Positions 24,769-32,868 of a stretch of DNA of 49,052 nt are shown one piece after another. The notes beneath the pieces are model-generated. The model was not told where the DNA came from, did not search any database, and saw only the letters and a program-made list of their open reading frames with translations. A program made the position numbers and the translations under genes. Each line of letters starts with the position of its first letter. The first letter of the stretch is position 1. This stretch comes from Pseudomonas kairouanensis (GTDB taxonomy: Bacteria > Pseudomonadota > Gammaproteobacteria > Pseudomonadales > Pseudomonadaceae): contig NZ_QUZU01000043.1 of NCBI RefSeq assembly GCF_004682055.1, forward strand, positions 1 to 49,052, written 5' to 3'.

Positions 24769-26091
24769 TTAAGTACGTGTGGCGCCACGGGCACTGGCGG
24801 CAAATTGGTCGGCGGGCAGGACGTGCTTGCGCTCCAGCACGCGGTACACCACGCCGGTGAGCAGCAGCCCGAACACCATCACTGCGGACAGGAAATACAA
24901 GCCCGACGCCAGGTTGCCGGTGTATTCCTTGAGTGCACCGATCACGAACGGGCCGATGTAACCACCCAGGTTGCCCACCGAGTTGATCAAGGCAATACCC
25001 GCCGCCGCACTGGCACCGGCAAAAAACCGCCCCGGCAAGGTCCAGAACACCGCCGTGCAGGAAAACAGCGCGAACGCTGCCAGGCACAGCGCTGCCATTT
25101 GCAGCACCGGCACACTCAGCCAGGCACTGAAGAACAACCCAATGGCACCCAACACGTAGAGCACGGCGAGGTGGCCGTAGCGGTCGTTCAAGCGATCGGA
25201 ACTGCGCGGGATGATCAGCAGGCCAATGATCCCGAAAATGTAGGGCACGGCGGAGACGAAACCGGTGGTGAGGTCGCTGCCGCCGAACTGTTTGATCAAG
25301 GTCGGCAGCCACAGGCCCAGGCCGTAGATGCTCAGGGTTACCGGCAGGTAGAACAGCGCCAGCAGCAACACGCGCTTGTCTTTCAAGGCATGCAACGGGT
25401 TGCCGTGGCGGGTCTGGCCGTAGGCTTGCAGGTCTTTGGCCAGTTCGCCGGTAAGCCAGGTTTTTTCGTCCTCGCTCATCCAGCTGACCTGCTTGGGGCC
25501 GTCCGGCAGGTAACGCAGCACCGGCCAGGTGAGCAGGATCGCCGGCGTACCGATCACGATAAACAGCCACTGCCAGCCATGCAGGCCAAGGATGCCATCC
25601 ATGCCCAGCAAGCCACCGGACACGGGGCCGGTGATCATCATCGCAATGGGTTGGGACAGGATGAACAGCCCCAGGATCTTGCCGCGATGGCGCACCGGAA
25701 ACCATTGGGTGATGTAGTAGAGAACACCGGGGAAGAACCCGGCTTCAGCCGCCCCCAGCAAAAAGCGCATCACATAGAAGCTGTGGGGCCCCTGCACGAA
25801 GGCCATGCCGATGGTGATGGCGCCCCAGGTGATCATGATCCGCGCGAACCAGCGCCGGGCGCCGAAGCGGTCGAGCATCAGGTTGCTGGGGATCTCGAAC
25901 AGGAAGTAGCCAATGAAGAACAAGCCCGCGCCCAGGCCGTAGGCGGCATCACCAATCCCGACGTCGGCGCCCATGTGCAACTTGGCAAAGCCCACGGCGG
26001 AACGGTCCACGTAGGCAATCAGGTACAGCAGGATCAGGAAGGGAATCAGTTTCAGCGTGATGCGCCGAATAAGCCGCAGTTCCTGGCTCAT
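24769..26091 (-). CDS. MFS transporter, anion:cation symporter type
   Basis: Twelve-helix major facilitator of 440 residues. The ACS-family motifs are IAYVDRSAVGFAKLHM in helix 1, GYFLFEIPSNLMLDRFGARRW at loop 2-3 and FLLGAAEAGFFPGVLYYITQWFP in helix 4-5. Members take up organic acids such as sugar acids. It is the first gene of the minus-strand arabinose operon, so sugar-acid uptake (arabonate, galactonate) alongside AraFGH is likely. The start follows a 192-bp shared promoter region. Confidence 0.87.
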   Translation of the reverse strand: MSQELRLIRRITLKLIPFLILLYLIAYVDRSAVGFAKLHMGADVGIGDAAYGLGAGLFFIGYFLFEIPSNLMLDRFGARRWFARIMITWGAITIGMAFVQGPHSFYVMRFLLGAAEAGFFPGVLYYITQWFPVRHRGKILGLFILSQPIAMMITGPVSGGLLGMDGILGLHGWQWLFIVIGTPAILLTWPVLRYLPDGPKQVSWMSEDEKTWLTGELAKDLQAYGQTRHGNPLHALKDKRVLLLALFYLPVTLSIYGLGLWLPTLIKQFGGSDLTTGFVSAVPYIFGIIGLLIIPRSSDRLNDRYGHLAVLYVLGAIGLFFSAWLSVPVLQMAALCLAAFALFSCTAVFWTLPGRFFAGASAAAGIALINSVGNLGGYIGPFVIGALKEYTGNLASGLYFLSAVMVFGLLLTGVVYRVLERKHVLPADQFAASARGATRT

Positions 26092-26183
26092 GGGTCGATC
26101 TCCGAATTGTTGTTTTTATAGAAGCTCGGGGGACGCCTCTGGCACAAAATCCGCCAGGGTCATACCTCAATTGGACCGACTAT

Positions 26184-26270
26184 ATAGTATGACTATTTGC
26201 AAAACAACTCTTCCAAAGCAGCGATTTTGCGCTTATGTTTAAGCACGCATAGAACATATAGTCATACAAT
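26184..26270. promoter_or_regulatory. Paired GntR operators in the divergent arabinose promoter
   Basis: ATAGT-ATG-ACTAT (26184-26196) is a perfect 5-3-5 palindrome. ATAGT-CAT-ACAAT (26258-26270) is a one-mismatch copy, 74 bp away start to start, roughly seven helical turns. They lie between the MFS gene (minus strand) and the dehydratase (plus strand), the second ending 13 bp before the dehydratase ATG. The FadR-type regulator encoded downstream of the dehydratase is the natural binder. Confidence 0.7.
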
Positions 26271-26283
26271 AAGAGAATCGATC

Positions 26284-28020
26284 ATGTCTGATAAAAAGCC
26301 CGGCCTACGCTCCGCCCAGTGGTTTGGTACCGCCGACAAGAACGGCTTCATGTACCGCAGCTGGATGAAGAACCAGGGCATTGCCGACCATCAGTTCCAT
26401 GGCAAGCCGATCATCGGCATCTGCAACACCTGGTCGGAGCTGACCCCGTGCAACGCGCATTTCCGTCAGATCGCCGAGCACGTCAAACGCGGCGTGATCG
26501 AAGCCGGTGGCTTCCCGGTGGAGTTCCCGGTGTTCTCCAACGGCGAATCCAACCTGCGCCCCACCGCCATGCTCACCCGCAACTTGGCGAGCATGGACGT
26601 GGAAGAAGCCATTCGCGGCAACCCCATTGACGGCGTGGTCCTGCTGACCGGCTGCGACAAAACCACCCCAGCCCTGCTGATGGGCGCCGCCAGTTGCGAC
26701 GTGCCGGCCATCGTGGTCACCGGCGGGCCGATGCTCAACGGCAAGCACAAGGGCCAGGACATTGGCTCGGGTACCGTGGTGTGGCAGCTCAGCGAGCAGG
26801 TGAAAGCCGGCACCATCACGCTGGATGATTTTCTTGCGGCCGAGGGCGGCATGTCCCGCTCGGCGGGCACCTGCAACACCATGGGCACGGCGTCGACCAT
26901 GGCCTGCATGGCCGAAGCGCTGGGCACCTCCCTGCCCCACAACGCGGCGATCCCGGCGGTGGATGCGCGGCGTTATGTGCTGGCGCATATGTCGGGCATG
27001 CGTGCAGTGGAGATGGTGCGCGAAGATTTGAAGCTGTCGAAGATCCTGACGAAAGAAGCATTTGAAAACGCGATCCGCGTGAACGCGGCCATTGGCGGCT
27101 CCACCAACGCCGTGATCCACCTCAAGGCCATCGCCGGACGCATCGGTGTCGAACTCGACCTGGACGACTGGACCCGCATTGGCCGTGGCATGCCCACCAT
27201 CGTCGACCTGCAGCCTTCCGGGCGCTTCCTGATGGAAGAGTTCTACTACGCCGGCGGCCTGCCCGCCGTGTTGCGTCGCCTCGGTGAAGCCAACCTGATC
27301 CCTCATCCCAATGCCCTGACCGTCAACGGCAAGTCCCTGGGCGAGAACACCCAGGACTCGCCGATCTACGGCCAGGACGAAGTGATCCGCACCCTGGATA
27401 ACCCGATCCGCGCCGACGGCGGCATCTGCGTATTGCGCGGTAACCTCGCGCCATTGGGCGCCGTACTCAAGCCGTCCGCCGCCAGCCCCGAGTTGATGCA
27501 GCACCGTGGCCGCGCCGTGGTGTTCGAGAACTTCGATATGTACAAGGCGCGCATCAACGACCCGGAACTGGACGTGGACGCCAACTCGATTCTGGTCATG
27601 AAAAACTGCGGGCCCAAGGGTTACCCAGGCATGGCCGAGGTCGGCAACATGGGCCTGCCGGCCAAGCTATTGGCCCAGGGAGTGACGGACATGGTGCGCA
27701 TTTCCGACGCACGCATGAGCGGCACGGCCTACGGCACAGTGGTGCTGCATGTGGCGCCGGAAGCCGCCGCCGGCGGGCCGTTGGCCACGGTGAAGGAAGG
27801 TGACTGGATCGAACTGGACTGCGCCAACGGCCGCCTGCACCTGGACATCCCCGACGCAGAGCTGGCGGCGCGCATGGCCGACCTTGCGCCACCGCAGAAA
27901 CTCATCGTCGGCGGCTATCGCCAGCTGTACATCGACCACGTGCTGCAGGCCGACCAAGGCTGCGACTTCGACTTCCTGGTGGGTTGCCGAGGCGCCGAAG
28001 TGCCAAGGCATTCCCACTAA
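26284..28020 (+). CDS. IlvD/Edd-family dehydratase, probable L-arabonate dehydratase
   Basis: Iron-sulfur dehydratase of 578 residues. Cluster and metal motifs are visible: CNTWSELTPCNAHFR near the N-terminus, TGCDKTTPALLMGA and SAGTCNTMGTASTM, with VMKNCGPKGYPGMAEVG in the C-terminal domain. It removes water from L-arabonate to give L-2-keto-3-deoxyarabonate. In the locus it is the only sugar-acid dehydratase, and it diverges from the rest of the pathway across paired operators. Related enzymes also accept D-fuconate and D-galactonate, so the range may be wider. Confidence 0.9.
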   Translation: MSDKKPGLRSAQWFGTADKNGFMYRSWMKNQGIADHQFHGKPIIGICNTWSELTPCNAHFRQIAEHVKRGVIEAGGFPVEFPVFSNGESNLRPTAMLTRNLASMDVEEAIRGNPIDGVVLLTGCDKTTPALLMGAASCDVPAIVVTGGPMLNGKHKGQDIGSGTVVWQLSEQVKAGTITLDDFLAAEGGMSRSAGTCNTMGTASTMACMAEALGTSLPHNAAIPAVDARRYVLAHMSGMRAVEMVREDLKLSKILTKEAFENAIRVNAAIGGSTNAVIHLKAIAGRIGVELDLDDWTRIGRGMPTIVDLQPSGRFLMEEFYYAGGLPAVLRRLGEANLIPHPNALTVNGKSLGENTQDSPIYGQDEVIRTLDNPIRADGGICVLRGNLAPLGAVLKPSAASPELMQHRGRAVVFENFDMYKARINDPELDVDANSILVMKNCGPKGYPGMAEVGNMGLPAKLLAQGVTDMVRISDARMSGTAYGTVVLHVAPEAAAGGPLATVKEGDWIELDCANGRLHLDIPDAELAARMADLAPPQKLIVGGYRQLYIDHVLQADQGCDFDFLVGCRGAEVPRHSH

Positions 28021-28068
28021 TTGGGATGCTATGATGCCGCGTCTTTAAGCCAGAGCCTCCCCGCCGTC

Positions 28069-28791
28069 ATGGATCACCAGCCGCCCAAGCCGCGCAAGAG
28101 CCAGCATGCCCAGATCGTCCAAGACTTGGGCATGCACATCGTTTCCGGCCGCTTCAAGCCCGAAGAACGGCTGCCCATGGAGGCCACGCTGTGCGAGGAA
28201 TACCAGGTCAGCCGCTCGGTATTGCGCGAGGCCACGCGCGTGCTGAGCGCCAAGGGCCTGGTGTACTCCAAGCCTCGGGTGGGCGCGGTGGTGCGGCCCC
28301 GCTTGAAATGGCACCTGCTCGACCCGGACGTGCTGTCCTGGTTGATGCAGTCCACGCCCCACAGTGAGTTCTTCAATACCTTGGCGGGGGTGCGGCGCAT
28401 TCTGGAACCGGAAATCGCGGCCATGGCCGCGACCACGGCCACCGATGAAGACATCGCCACCATCGAAAAGGCCTACCAGGGGATGGAAACCGCGAAGACC
28501 CACGAAGACTTGTTGCAGGCCGACCTGGACTTCCACCGTGCCATTGCCGATGCCACGCGCAACGACCTGCTGGCCTATATGTGCAACATGCTGTCGTTGC
28601 CGCTGCGCGAATCCATCAACATCACCAACCGCCGCCCGGATATCCAGGGCCTGAGCCTGCCCCGGCACAAGGCGATCCTCACCGCGATCCAGAACCGCGA
28701 TGCACTGGGCGCGCGGCATGCCTCGCTGGTGCAGCTGGATGACACGCGGGTGGCGTTGGATACGGTGATGAACGTGCTCACGCCGCTCTGA
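28069..28791 (+). CDS. GntR-family regulator, FadR/FCD type
   Basis: Transcription factor of 240 residues. The N-terminal winged helix is SQHAQIVQDLGMHIVSGRFKPEERLPMEATLCEEYQVSRSVLREATRVLSAKGLV, and the C-terminal FCD ligand domain runs from about residue 95. It lies 48 bp after the dehydratase on the same strand, probably in its operon. Its likely sites are the ATAGT-N3-ACTAT palindromes at 26184, 26258 and 16403. The expected ligand is a sugar acid of the pathway (arabonate or its 2-keto-3-deoxy derivative). Repression relieved by ligand is typical of the family. Confidence 0.9.
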   Translation: MDHQPPKPRKSQHAQIVQDLGMHIVSGRFKPEERLPMEATLCEEYQVSRSVLREATRVLSAKGLVYSKPRVGAVVRPRLKWHLLDPDVLSWLMQSTPHSEFFNTLAGVRRILEPEIAAMAATTATDEDIATIEKAYQGMETAKTHEDLLQADLDFHRAIADATRNDLLAYMCNMLSLPLRESINITNRRPDIQGLSLPRHKAILTAIQNRDALGARHASLVQLDDTRVALDTVMNVLTPL

Positions 28792-28834
28792 CACAGGCCA
28801 GGCAACGAGGCTTTATCAGGTTTAACCCTGATTC

Positions 28835-28862
28835 AAATGTGGGAGCGGGCTTGCTCGCGAAT
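28835..28862 (+). repeat. Single REP (GCTTGCTCGCGA type)
   Basis: AATGTGGGAGCGGGCTTGC and TCGCGAATG form an unpaired REP after the GntR gene. No inverted partner follows. Confidence 0.8.
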
Positions 28863-28908
28863 GCGGCGGGTCAGTCAATATTTCCGGTGAGATTTTCAGG
28901 GGTGTAAC

Positions 28909-28934
28909 GCGGCTTGCAATTGGCTGCAAGCCGC
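28909..28934. terminator. Hairpin between convergent GntR and TonB-receptor genes
   Basis: GCGGCTTGCA (28909-28918) and TGCAAGCCGC (28925-28934) pair perfectly around ATTGGC. It lies 8 bp beyond the receptor stop codon. No strong T-run follows on either strand, although GGGGTTT follows on the plus strand, so terminator strength is uncertain. Confidence 0.6.
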
Positions 28935-28942
28935 GCGGGGTT

Positions 28943-31078
28943 TCACAAGGTGTAAGCGATGCCGACCTGGACGGTGCGCGGCGCGCCAGGGTAGGCGTAG
29001 ATATTGCCGAATGCGCCTTCTTCAAACTCGCGATTGAACAGGTTTTTTACATCCAGGTTAAGGCGTACCTTTTCGTTGACCTTGTAGTAGCTGAGCAGGT
29101 CGACGACGGTGTAGGCGTCCATTGCGAACGCAGTGTTGGAGGTCTGGCCTGCTCGCTCGTCTACGTATTTGACGCCCGATCCCAGGCCCAGGCCTTTGAA
29201 CGTACCGTCCTGAAACTCGTACACGTTAAGCAGGCTGAAGCTGTTGCGCGGAATGTTCAACAAGCGGGTGCCGGAGCGGATAGTGTTGTCCTTGGTGACT
29301 TCGGCATCGACATAGGCATAGCCGCCGATGACGCGCCATTCGGGGGTCAGGTTGCCCGCTACGTTAAGGTCCAAGCCACGGCTACGCACCTGGCCGGCGG
29401 CAACACTGAACGCTGAATCCACAGGGTCGGTGGTGAGGACGTTTTTCTTCTCGATCTGGTAGATCGCCGCATCGACGCTCAACTGGTGATCCAATGCCTC
29501 CCACTTCACGCCCATTTCATAGGACTTGCCTTTTTCCGGCTCGAACCCACCACCGACACGGGCAGCGCCGGTGTTGGGCTTGAACGAGCGTGCAGCGTCG
29601 GCATACACCGCCACGGTGTCGGTGAGGTCGTAAGTCACGCCCACACGCGGGGTGACGGCGTTGTCACTGGCCTCCCAGCTGTTACCGCCCGGCACATAGG
29701 TGTGATAGTCATGCTCGAAACGTTCGAAACGAGCCCCGGCAAGCACTTTGAGGCGCTCGGTAAGGGCGACCTGGTCCTGCACGAACGCGGCGTAGGTCTT
29801 GAGGTTTTCCTTGTCATGGGTCGGGGTGCGTGTGAGCGGCGGCCGCGCCTGGCCGTACACCGGGTCGAAGATATCGATGGGGTAAGTGCCCGCTGCGGCG
29901 CTGGAGCGCTGAATGATCGACTTGTAGTCGTAATCCTCAAACTCGACGCCAGTGAGTAAGGTGTGTTCAAACCCGCCCGTCGAGAAATGCCCGGTGAGAT
30001 TGAGTTGCGTGTCTTTGTCGGTCCACTCCAGCTTGCGGTAGTTGAAGTTGCGTTGCAGGGTGCGGCCATCGGCGCCCAGGCTGGTGGGGCTGTTGGCCTC
30101 GATGCCATTGCCCTGAAGGGTGCCATCCAACCACTGGAAACCACCGCCCAAGGTCCAGTTTTCGTTGAGCAGATGCTCGAAACGCAACTGGGCCATGCTG
30201 TTGTCGTTATGCAGCTTGCCCACGTCCTTGTCGCCCCAGAACGTATCGCGTGACGCCGTGCCTTTTTGGTTGGCAAACCGGGTGAGGCCACGGTCCAGCG
30301 GGTGATTGTTGCGCATGAAGTCGCCCTCGAAGACCACCTTGGTGGCGTCGGTGGCCTGCCAAGTGATCACCGGAGTGATGCCGTAACGCTCGGTTTCCAC
30401 ATGATCACGGAACGTGTCACCCCCCTCGCCCACCACGTTCAGGCGATAGGCCAGGCGACCCTCATCATCCAGCGGCCCGGAGGCATCCAGCGTGCCGCGC
30501 TTCATGCCTTGGTCATTGAGTTGGCTGCCCAGGGTCACGGTGCGTTCTGGCAGTGGTTGTTTGGACACCACATTGAATGTGCCGCCGGGATCGCCACGGC
30601 CATAGAGCATGGTGGCCGGGCCACGCAGCACTTCGAGGCGTTCGATGGTATTGGCGTCCGGCATGTTCGGGTAGCCACGGTTGATGGGGAAACCGTTGCG
30701 GTAGAACTCACCGGTGGTGAAGCCACGCACGGTAAAGGTGGTGAGGCCCTGCCCGCCAAAGTTGTTGGCACGGCCCACGCCGCCGGCGTAGTCCAGTGCG
30801 TCCTGCAAGCGGGTGGCGCCGATGTCTTCGACAGCGTCCTTGGTCACGACACTGATGGACTGCGGGGTTTCATGAATGGAAGTGTCGGTGCGCGTCGCAC
30901 TGGCTGAACGGGTGGCGCGATAACCCTGGACCGGGCCCTGGGCCGTCTCGTAGTCGGTGGTGCCGGTAATGCTGGTGGCTTGCAACTCAAGCGCGGCCTT
31001 TTCGACCGGCTCGACTTCTGCCCAACTCAACGGAGAAAACGCCTGAAGCACACATATGGAAACCAGGGTACGACGCAT
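28943..31078 (-). CDS. TonB-dependent siderophore receptor
   Basis: Outer-membrane iron-siderophore receptor of 711 residues. The signal peptide is MRRTLVSICVLQAFSPLSWA. A plug domain follows (TPQSISVVTKDAVEDIGATRLQDAL, RLEVLRGPATMLYGRGDPGGTFNVVSKQP), then a 22-strand barrel ending VQVGIAYTL, the terminal aromatic/aliphatic pattern used for barrel assembly. The sequence resembles FhuE/FpvA-type hydroxamate receptors. There is no N-terminal signalling extension of the FpvA kind, so it should not drive an anti-sigma system. It has no biosynthesis or sigma/anti-sigma genes beside it, suggesting uptake of a foreign siderophore. The frame is open to 31201, but the signal peptide fixes the start at 31078. 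Confidence 0.92.
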   Translation of the reverse strand: MRRTLVSICVLQAFSPLSWAEVEPVEKAALELQATSITGTTDYETAQGPVQGYRATRSASATRTDTSIHETPQSISVVTKDAVEDIGATRLQDALDYAGGVGRANNFGGQGLTTFTVRGFTTGEFYRNGFPINRGYPNMPDANTIERLEVLRGPATMLYGRGDPGGTFNVVSKQPLPERTVTLGSQLNDQGMKRGTLDASGPLDDEGRLAYRLNVVGEGGDTFRDHVETERYGITPVITWQATDATKVVFEGDFMRNNHPLDRGLTRFANQKGTASRDTFWGDKDVGKLHNDNSMAQLRFEHLLNENWTLGGGFQWLDGTLQGNGIEANSPTSLGADGRTLQRNFNYRKLEWTDKDTQLNLTGHFSTGGFEHTLLTGVEFEDYDYKSIIQRSSAAAGTYPIDIFDPVYGQARPPLTRTPTHDKENLKTYAAFVQDQVALTERLKVLAGARFERFEHDYHTYVPGGNSWEASDNAVTPRVGVTYDLTDTVAVYADAARSFKPNTGAARVGGGFEPEKGKSYEMGVKWEALDHQLSVDAAIYQIEKKNVLTTDPVDSAFSVAAGQVRSRGLDLNVAGNLTPEWRVIGGYAYVDAEVTKDNTIRSGTRLLNIPRNSFSLLNVYEFQDGTFKGLGLGSGVKYVDERAGQTSNTAFAMDAYTVVDLLSYYKVNEKVRLNLDVKNLFNREFEEGAFGNIYAYPGAPRTVQVGIAYTL

Positions 31079-31140
31079 GGATGATGAACCTAGTGAATGA
31101 GCCAAATGGGGTGGGATACCTGCCAATTTTCGCGGCGCGA

Positions 31141-31178
31141 TGGTATACCAAGATATCGACGATTGATATCTATTCTCA
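31141..31178 (-). promoter_or_regulatory. Candidate Fur box and adjacent palindrome before the receptor
   Basis: On the minus strand TGAGAATAGATATCA (31164-31178) matches the 7-1-7 Fur pattern TGATAAT-N-ATTATCA with three differences. The perfect palindrome TGGTATACCA (31141-31150) lies next to it, 63 bp upstream of the start codon. The latter shares its core with the operator at 42284, a motif typical of FCD-type GntR sites. Both assignments are inferred. Confidence 0.5.
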
Positions 31179-31227
31179 TTCACTAATTTTCTAGTAACCA
31201 CTTGGTATCAAGACTGAAGCAAAGCAA

Positions 31228-31257
31228 ATGTGGGAGGGGGCAAGCCCCCTCCCACAT
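31228..31257. repeat. Compact REP palindrome
   Basis: ATGTGGGAGGGGGC (31228-31241) and GCCCCCTCCCACAT (31244-31257) are perfect 14-bp arms with a 2-nt spacer, followed on the plus strand by GGGTTTTTC. It is 40 bp beyond the xenA stop and probably ends that transcript or blocks read-through into the receptor promoter. Confidence 0.8.
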
Positions 31258-31297
31258 GGGTTTTTCATACACCGTTAGTCGGTTTGCTTATTCCCAA

Positions 31298-32389
31298 TCA
31301 GCGATAGCGTTCCAGCCAGTGCGCGTACGGCGCAGGCAAGGTCCAGGACGCTTTCTCAACCCCCAGTTCCTTCGCCGCAAAGTACGCCCAATGCGGGTCG
31401 GCCAGATGCGCACGGCCCACCGACACCACGTCCAGATGCCCCGCCTGCAATGCTCCTTCAGCCAGTTGCGGCGTGCCGAAACCCCAGGCCGATGTCACCG
31501 GGATGCCCGCTTCACGGCGCACACGCTCTGCGATGGGGCCCATAAAGGCCGGGCCCCATGGGATGTTGGTGTCAGGAATGGTGAAACCGACGCTGACGCT
31601 CAGCAGGTCCAGGCCACCGGCCTTGAAGCGGCGGGCCAGTTCGATGGATTCGACGAGGGTCTGCTCGTCGCGCCCGTCGTATTCGAGCACGCCGAAACGC
31701 GCGGTCAGCGGCAGGTTTTCCGGCCAGACTTCACGTACCGCCGCCAGGGTTTCCAGGAGGAAACGGCTGCGGTTGTCAAAGCTGCCACCGTAGGCGTCGG
31801 TGCGCTGGTTGGAGTGCTCGGAGAAGAAGCTCTGGCCCAGGTAGCCGTGGGCGAAGTGCAGCTCGATCCACTCAAAGCCTGCGTCACGGGCGCGGCGCGC
31901 AGCGTCGACGAAGTTTTGTTTGACCCGGGCGATATCGTCCAGGGTCATGGCGCGGGGCACTTGCGGCAGGTTGGCACCAAAGGCGATGGCTGACGGCGCG
32001 ATGGTTTCCCAGCTGCGTGCATCGGAAGCGGCCATGTGGTCGTCGCCTTCCCATGGGCGGTTGGCGCTGGCTTTGCGACCGGCGTGGGCGATCTGGATAC
32101 CCGGCACGGAACCCGCAGCCTTGATGGCCTTGACCATCGGCACGAACGCCTCGGCGTGTGCATCGCTCCAGATACCGGTGCAACCTGGGGTAATCCGGCC
32201 TTCCGGCGCAACCGCAGTGGCCTCGACCACCACCAGCCCTGCCCCGCCACGGGCCATGCCGGCCAGGTGCACGTGGTGCCAATCATTGGGGATGCCGTCA
32301 TCGGCCATGTATTGGCACATCGGCGGAATAGCGATGCGATTGCGCAGGGTGACGTCTTTGAGTTTGAACGGTTCGAACAATGCGGCCAT
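31298..32389 (-). CDS. xenA: Xenobiotic reductase A (Old Yellow Enzyme family)
   Basis: FMN-dependent ene-reductase of 363 residues, the length of Pseudomonas XenA. The active-site residues known from XenA are all in place: Cys25 and Tyr27 (PPMCQY), His178 and His181 with Tyr183 (ELHFAHGYL), and a C-terminal Trp358 (HWLERYR). It reduces activated C=C bonds, nitrate esters and nitroaromatics with NAD(P)H. The ATG at 32389 is preferred over 32404. It is divergent from a small ArsR regulator with a 9-bp-arm palindrome between them, so expression is probably induced by electrophiles. Confidence 0.93.
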   Translation of the reverse strand: MAALFEPFKLKDVTLRNRIAIPPMCQYMADDGIPNDWHHVHLAGMARGGAGLVVVEATAVAPEGRITPGCTGIWSDAHAEAFVPMVKAIKAAGSVPGIQIAHAGRKASANRPWEGDDHMAASDARSWETIAPSAIAFGANLPQVPRAMTLDDIARVKQNFVDAARRARDAGFEWIELHFAHGYLGQSFFSEHSNQRTDAYGGSFDNRSRFLLETLAAVREVWPENLPLTARFGVLEYDGRDEQTLVESIELARRFKAGGLDLLSVSVGFTIPDTNIPWGPAFMGPIAERVRREAGIPVTSAWGFGTPQLAEGALQAGHLDVVSVGRAHLADPHWAYFAAKELGVEKASWTLPAPYAHWLERYR

Positions 32390-32420
32390 GGTGGACTCCA
32401 GCAAGTGTGTGAATGTTTCG

Positions 32421-32444
32421 ATAGTTCGATAGTAGTCGAACTAT
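32421..32444. promoter_or_regulatory. Palindromic operator between xenA and arsR-type regulator
   Basis: ATAGTTCGA (32421-32429) and TCGAACTAT (32436-32444) are perfect inverted repeats with a 6-bp spacer. They lie 32 bp upstream of xenA and 27 bp upstream of the regulator gene, so one dimer could repress both. Confidence 0.78.
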
Positions 32445-32470
32445 AGCCTTAAGCGAAAGCCCCCGTTATC

Positions 32471-32779
32471 ATGCGACCCATGCGAGCCTTCAAACATCCA
32501 CCACCTCAAGACCTTACCCTCGAACGCGTGCTCTACGCCCTGAGCGACCCGGTGCGCCTGGAAATCGTGCGCTGCCTGGCCGCTGTACCCGAGGCCACCT
32601 GTGGCGAACTGGACGGCGGGCGGCCCAAGTCCAGCATGTCTCACCACTTTCGCGTGTTGCGTGATGCTGGCCTGGTGCAAACCCGCAGTGTAGGCACCAC
32701 CCACATGAACGCGTTGCGGGCAGAAGATCTTGAAGACCGCTTTCCCGGCCTGCTGGCGAGCATCCTGGCGCAGCATTAA
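32471..32779 (+). CDS. ArsR-family helix-turn-helix regulator
   Basis: Winged-helix protein of 102 residues. LERVLYALSDPVRLEIVRCLA and the recognition region KSSMSHHFRVLRDAGLVQTRSVGTTHMN are typical of the family. The metal motif ELCVCDL of ArsR/SmtB is absent; instead there are two cysteines at the helix-3 end (RCLAAVPEATCGEL), which could sense oxidants or electrophiles. It probably represses the divergent xenA and itself. The first ATG (32471) is used; ATG at 32480 is also possible. Confidence 0.87.
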   Translation: MRPMRAFKHPPPQDLTLERVLYALSDPVRLEIVRCLAAVPEATCGELDGGRPKSSMSHHFRVLRDAGLVQTRSVGTTHMNALRAEDLEDRFPGLLASILAQH

Positions 32780-32868
32780 GTTTCGCTTCAGGTAGGCACC
32801 GAACCTTCCCCGCAAACCCGCGTCCGAGCTAGGGCACTGTTGCTTACCGCTCGCCGCGAGGTCCTCGT

